DNA of 29,846 nt from a virus. Below are positions 29,379-29,846 of the stretch, piece after piece. The stretch is from positions 1 to 29,846 of IMG/VR virus record IMGVR_UViG_3300029309_000233; one strand, written 5' to 3'. The notes beneath the pieces are model-generated. The model was given only the letters and a program-made list of their open reading frames with translations. It had not been told where the DNA came from and did no database searches. The number at the start of each line of letters is the position of its first letter. Position 1 is the first letter of the stretch. The position numbers and the translations under genes are program-made.

Positions 29379-29439
29379 TGTGCCCCCAGTCACAGTCACA
29401 TGGGTCACATCCACAGACTGCACAGTATTCTGTATTCAT
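29224..29439 (-). CDS. Zinc-knuckle-like small protein, overlapping in another frame
   Basis: 71 residues. ATG 29439 follows AGGTG four bases upstream. The N-terminus EYCAVCGCDPCDCDWGH is the C-x2-C-x-C-x2-C-x-C pattern of small zinc-binding phage proteins. A His cluster (NHHHRQ) follows, and the remainder is polar (Asn/Ser/Thr-rich). The first 61 bases are outside other genes; the other 155 overlap the start of the 29001 gene in the +1 frame. Composition in the overlap is less biased than around it, as for dual coding. The early part looks real; the exact end is less sure. Confidence 0.55.
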   Translation of the reverse strand: MNTEYCAVCGCDPCDCDWGHNGTTNHHHRQVSKQTNRTGYTPVHVKVWNGKGSSNSNSNTSRVTRQTAGQW

Positions 29440-29446
29440 TCTACAC

Positions 29447-29701
29447 CTATCTGTTCTGTATCATATGTTCTGCAGCAGATTTGACTGCATCTGTCATATC
29501 CTGACCTGTCATGTCTGCTACACATTCTACCAACCATAACCAGTCATCAAACCTCAAAACAGTTTCACCCTTCAGTATTCTGTACAGGGTTCTGATGTGA
29601 ATACCAGAGTAGTCTGACAGATGCTGCACAGTGACCTGTACTGGACTGATTTGGTCATAGACCCAGTCACCAAATGATGCACGTGAAATAGGTGTAGGCA
29701 T
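29447..29701 (-). CDS. Small HTH regulator, 84 residues
   Basis: ATG 29701 lies seven bases after the nuclease stop (29709), so coupled translation is likely; no strong Shine-Dalgarno is seen. FGDWVYDQISPVQVTVQHLS then GIHIRTLYRILKGE (about 10-46) form a Cro-like HTH, followed by LRFDDWLWLVECVADMTG, a helical dimer region. It has the same layout as the proteins at 4897-5388 and 27376-27954. Its place between replication and small-gene clusters suggests a Cro-type switch role; no operator is proven. Confidence 0.75.
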   Translation of the reverse strand: MPTPISRASFGDWVYDQISPVQVTVQHLSDYSGIHIRTLYRILKGETVLRFDDWLWLVECVADMTGQDMTDAVKSAAEHMIQNR

Positions 29702-29708
29702 GTGCAGA

Positions 29709-29846
29709 CTATATCACATTTCTGTCTGTTAGATTTGGCAAACCTTCACAGATTTTGTTTGTAGGCATGTTCTTTTCTACTTGCATCATCATTTTGATTT
29801 CATCCTGTCTAGTGTGGTAGATGTCCTCATGTGATCTACACTGGGG
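29709..29846 (-). CDS. 3' end of the PD-(D/E)XK-type nuclease (with redundant bases)
   Basis: Continuation of the gene that begins at 600: bases 29747-29709 encode the last residues (EGLPNLTDRNVI) up to TAG at 29709-29711. Bases 29748-29846 repeat 1-99 and should not be counted as a second gene. Confidence 0.7.
   Translation of the reverse strand, partial: PQCRSHEDIYHTRQDEIKMMMQVEKNMPTNKICEGLPNLTDRNVI
29748..29846. repeat. Right copy of 99-bp terminal direct repeat
   Basis: Exact copy of bases 1-99; see the left copy. Removing it leaves a 29,747-bp circle. Confidence 0.95.

Noticed and set aside
1-29846. tRNA, rRNA, CRISPR arrays, integrase or attachment site
   Set aside because: I looked for cloverleaf-like sequences, regularly spaced repeats and recombinase motifs and saw none convincing.

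Overview
The window is a near-complete, circularly closing genome of a tailed phage with siphovirus-type morphogenesis genes. The first 99 bases recur exactly as the last 99. One gene (a PD-(D/E)XK-type nuclease) runs unbroken across that join, so the molecule is about 29,747 bp with a redundant end. The head genes (two terminase subunits, portal, scaffold, major capsid), a tape-measure protein, a tail tube, a frameshifted tail-chaperone pair and an amidase endolysin identify a long-tailed phage. There is no integrase, DNA polymerase, RNA polymerase or tRNA gene that I can see. The host cannot be read from the sequence. Two small proteins (28330-28614 and DUF5872-like 28618-29001) belong to types I associate with phages of aquatic bacteria, so an aquatic Gram-negative host is a guess.

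Layout. Almost everything is transcribed leftward. A sigma70-like promoter at 3189-3217, beside an iteron- and hairpin-bearing intergenic region that looks like a replication origin (3228-3521), starts the main leftward operon: primase-helicase, nuclease, then (across the join) HTH regulator, zinc-knuckle protein, small basic proteins, RusA resolvase, second HTH regulator, TerS, TerL, portal, scaffold and a small fibre-like protein. Repeat element B (22744-22987) follows, then fibre, capsid, connector, tail and lysis genes down to 7175, where element A (6937-7182) lies in the opposite orientation. A separate leftward early operon (6120 to 3974) carries a tiny membrane protein, two unknowns, an HTH protein and a C5-cytosine methyltransferase. 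Only three clear genes point right (3573-3920, 6375-6908, 20876-21211). Each is alone and preceded by an extended -10 promoter of the form TGNTACNAT.

How it works together. The origin, primase-helicase, nuclease, RusA and a DnaQ-fold exonuclease form a minimal replication/recombination set that must borrow a host polymerase. The methyltransferase probably protects phage DNA. TerS/TerL, portal, scaffold and capsid build the head; connectors, terminator, tube, chaperones, tape measure, tip and receptor proteins build the tail; a holin-like protein and amidase lyse the cell. Genes are packed with ATGA overlaps and share a recurrent ribosome-binding sequence (AGAGGTGACACATG and variants).

Most unusual points: (1) a 190-residue phage protein type is encoded wholly inside the methyltransferase gene on the same strand in another frame, and the genome's odd CpG-context signature disappears over that stretch; (2) a 246/244-bp repeat pair with perfect 11-bp terminal inverted repeats, in inverted orientation, brackets the whole structural/lysis half; (3) a conserved stretch of TerL with foreign composition; (4) several small genes, including a second same-strand overlap (zinc-knuckle protein).
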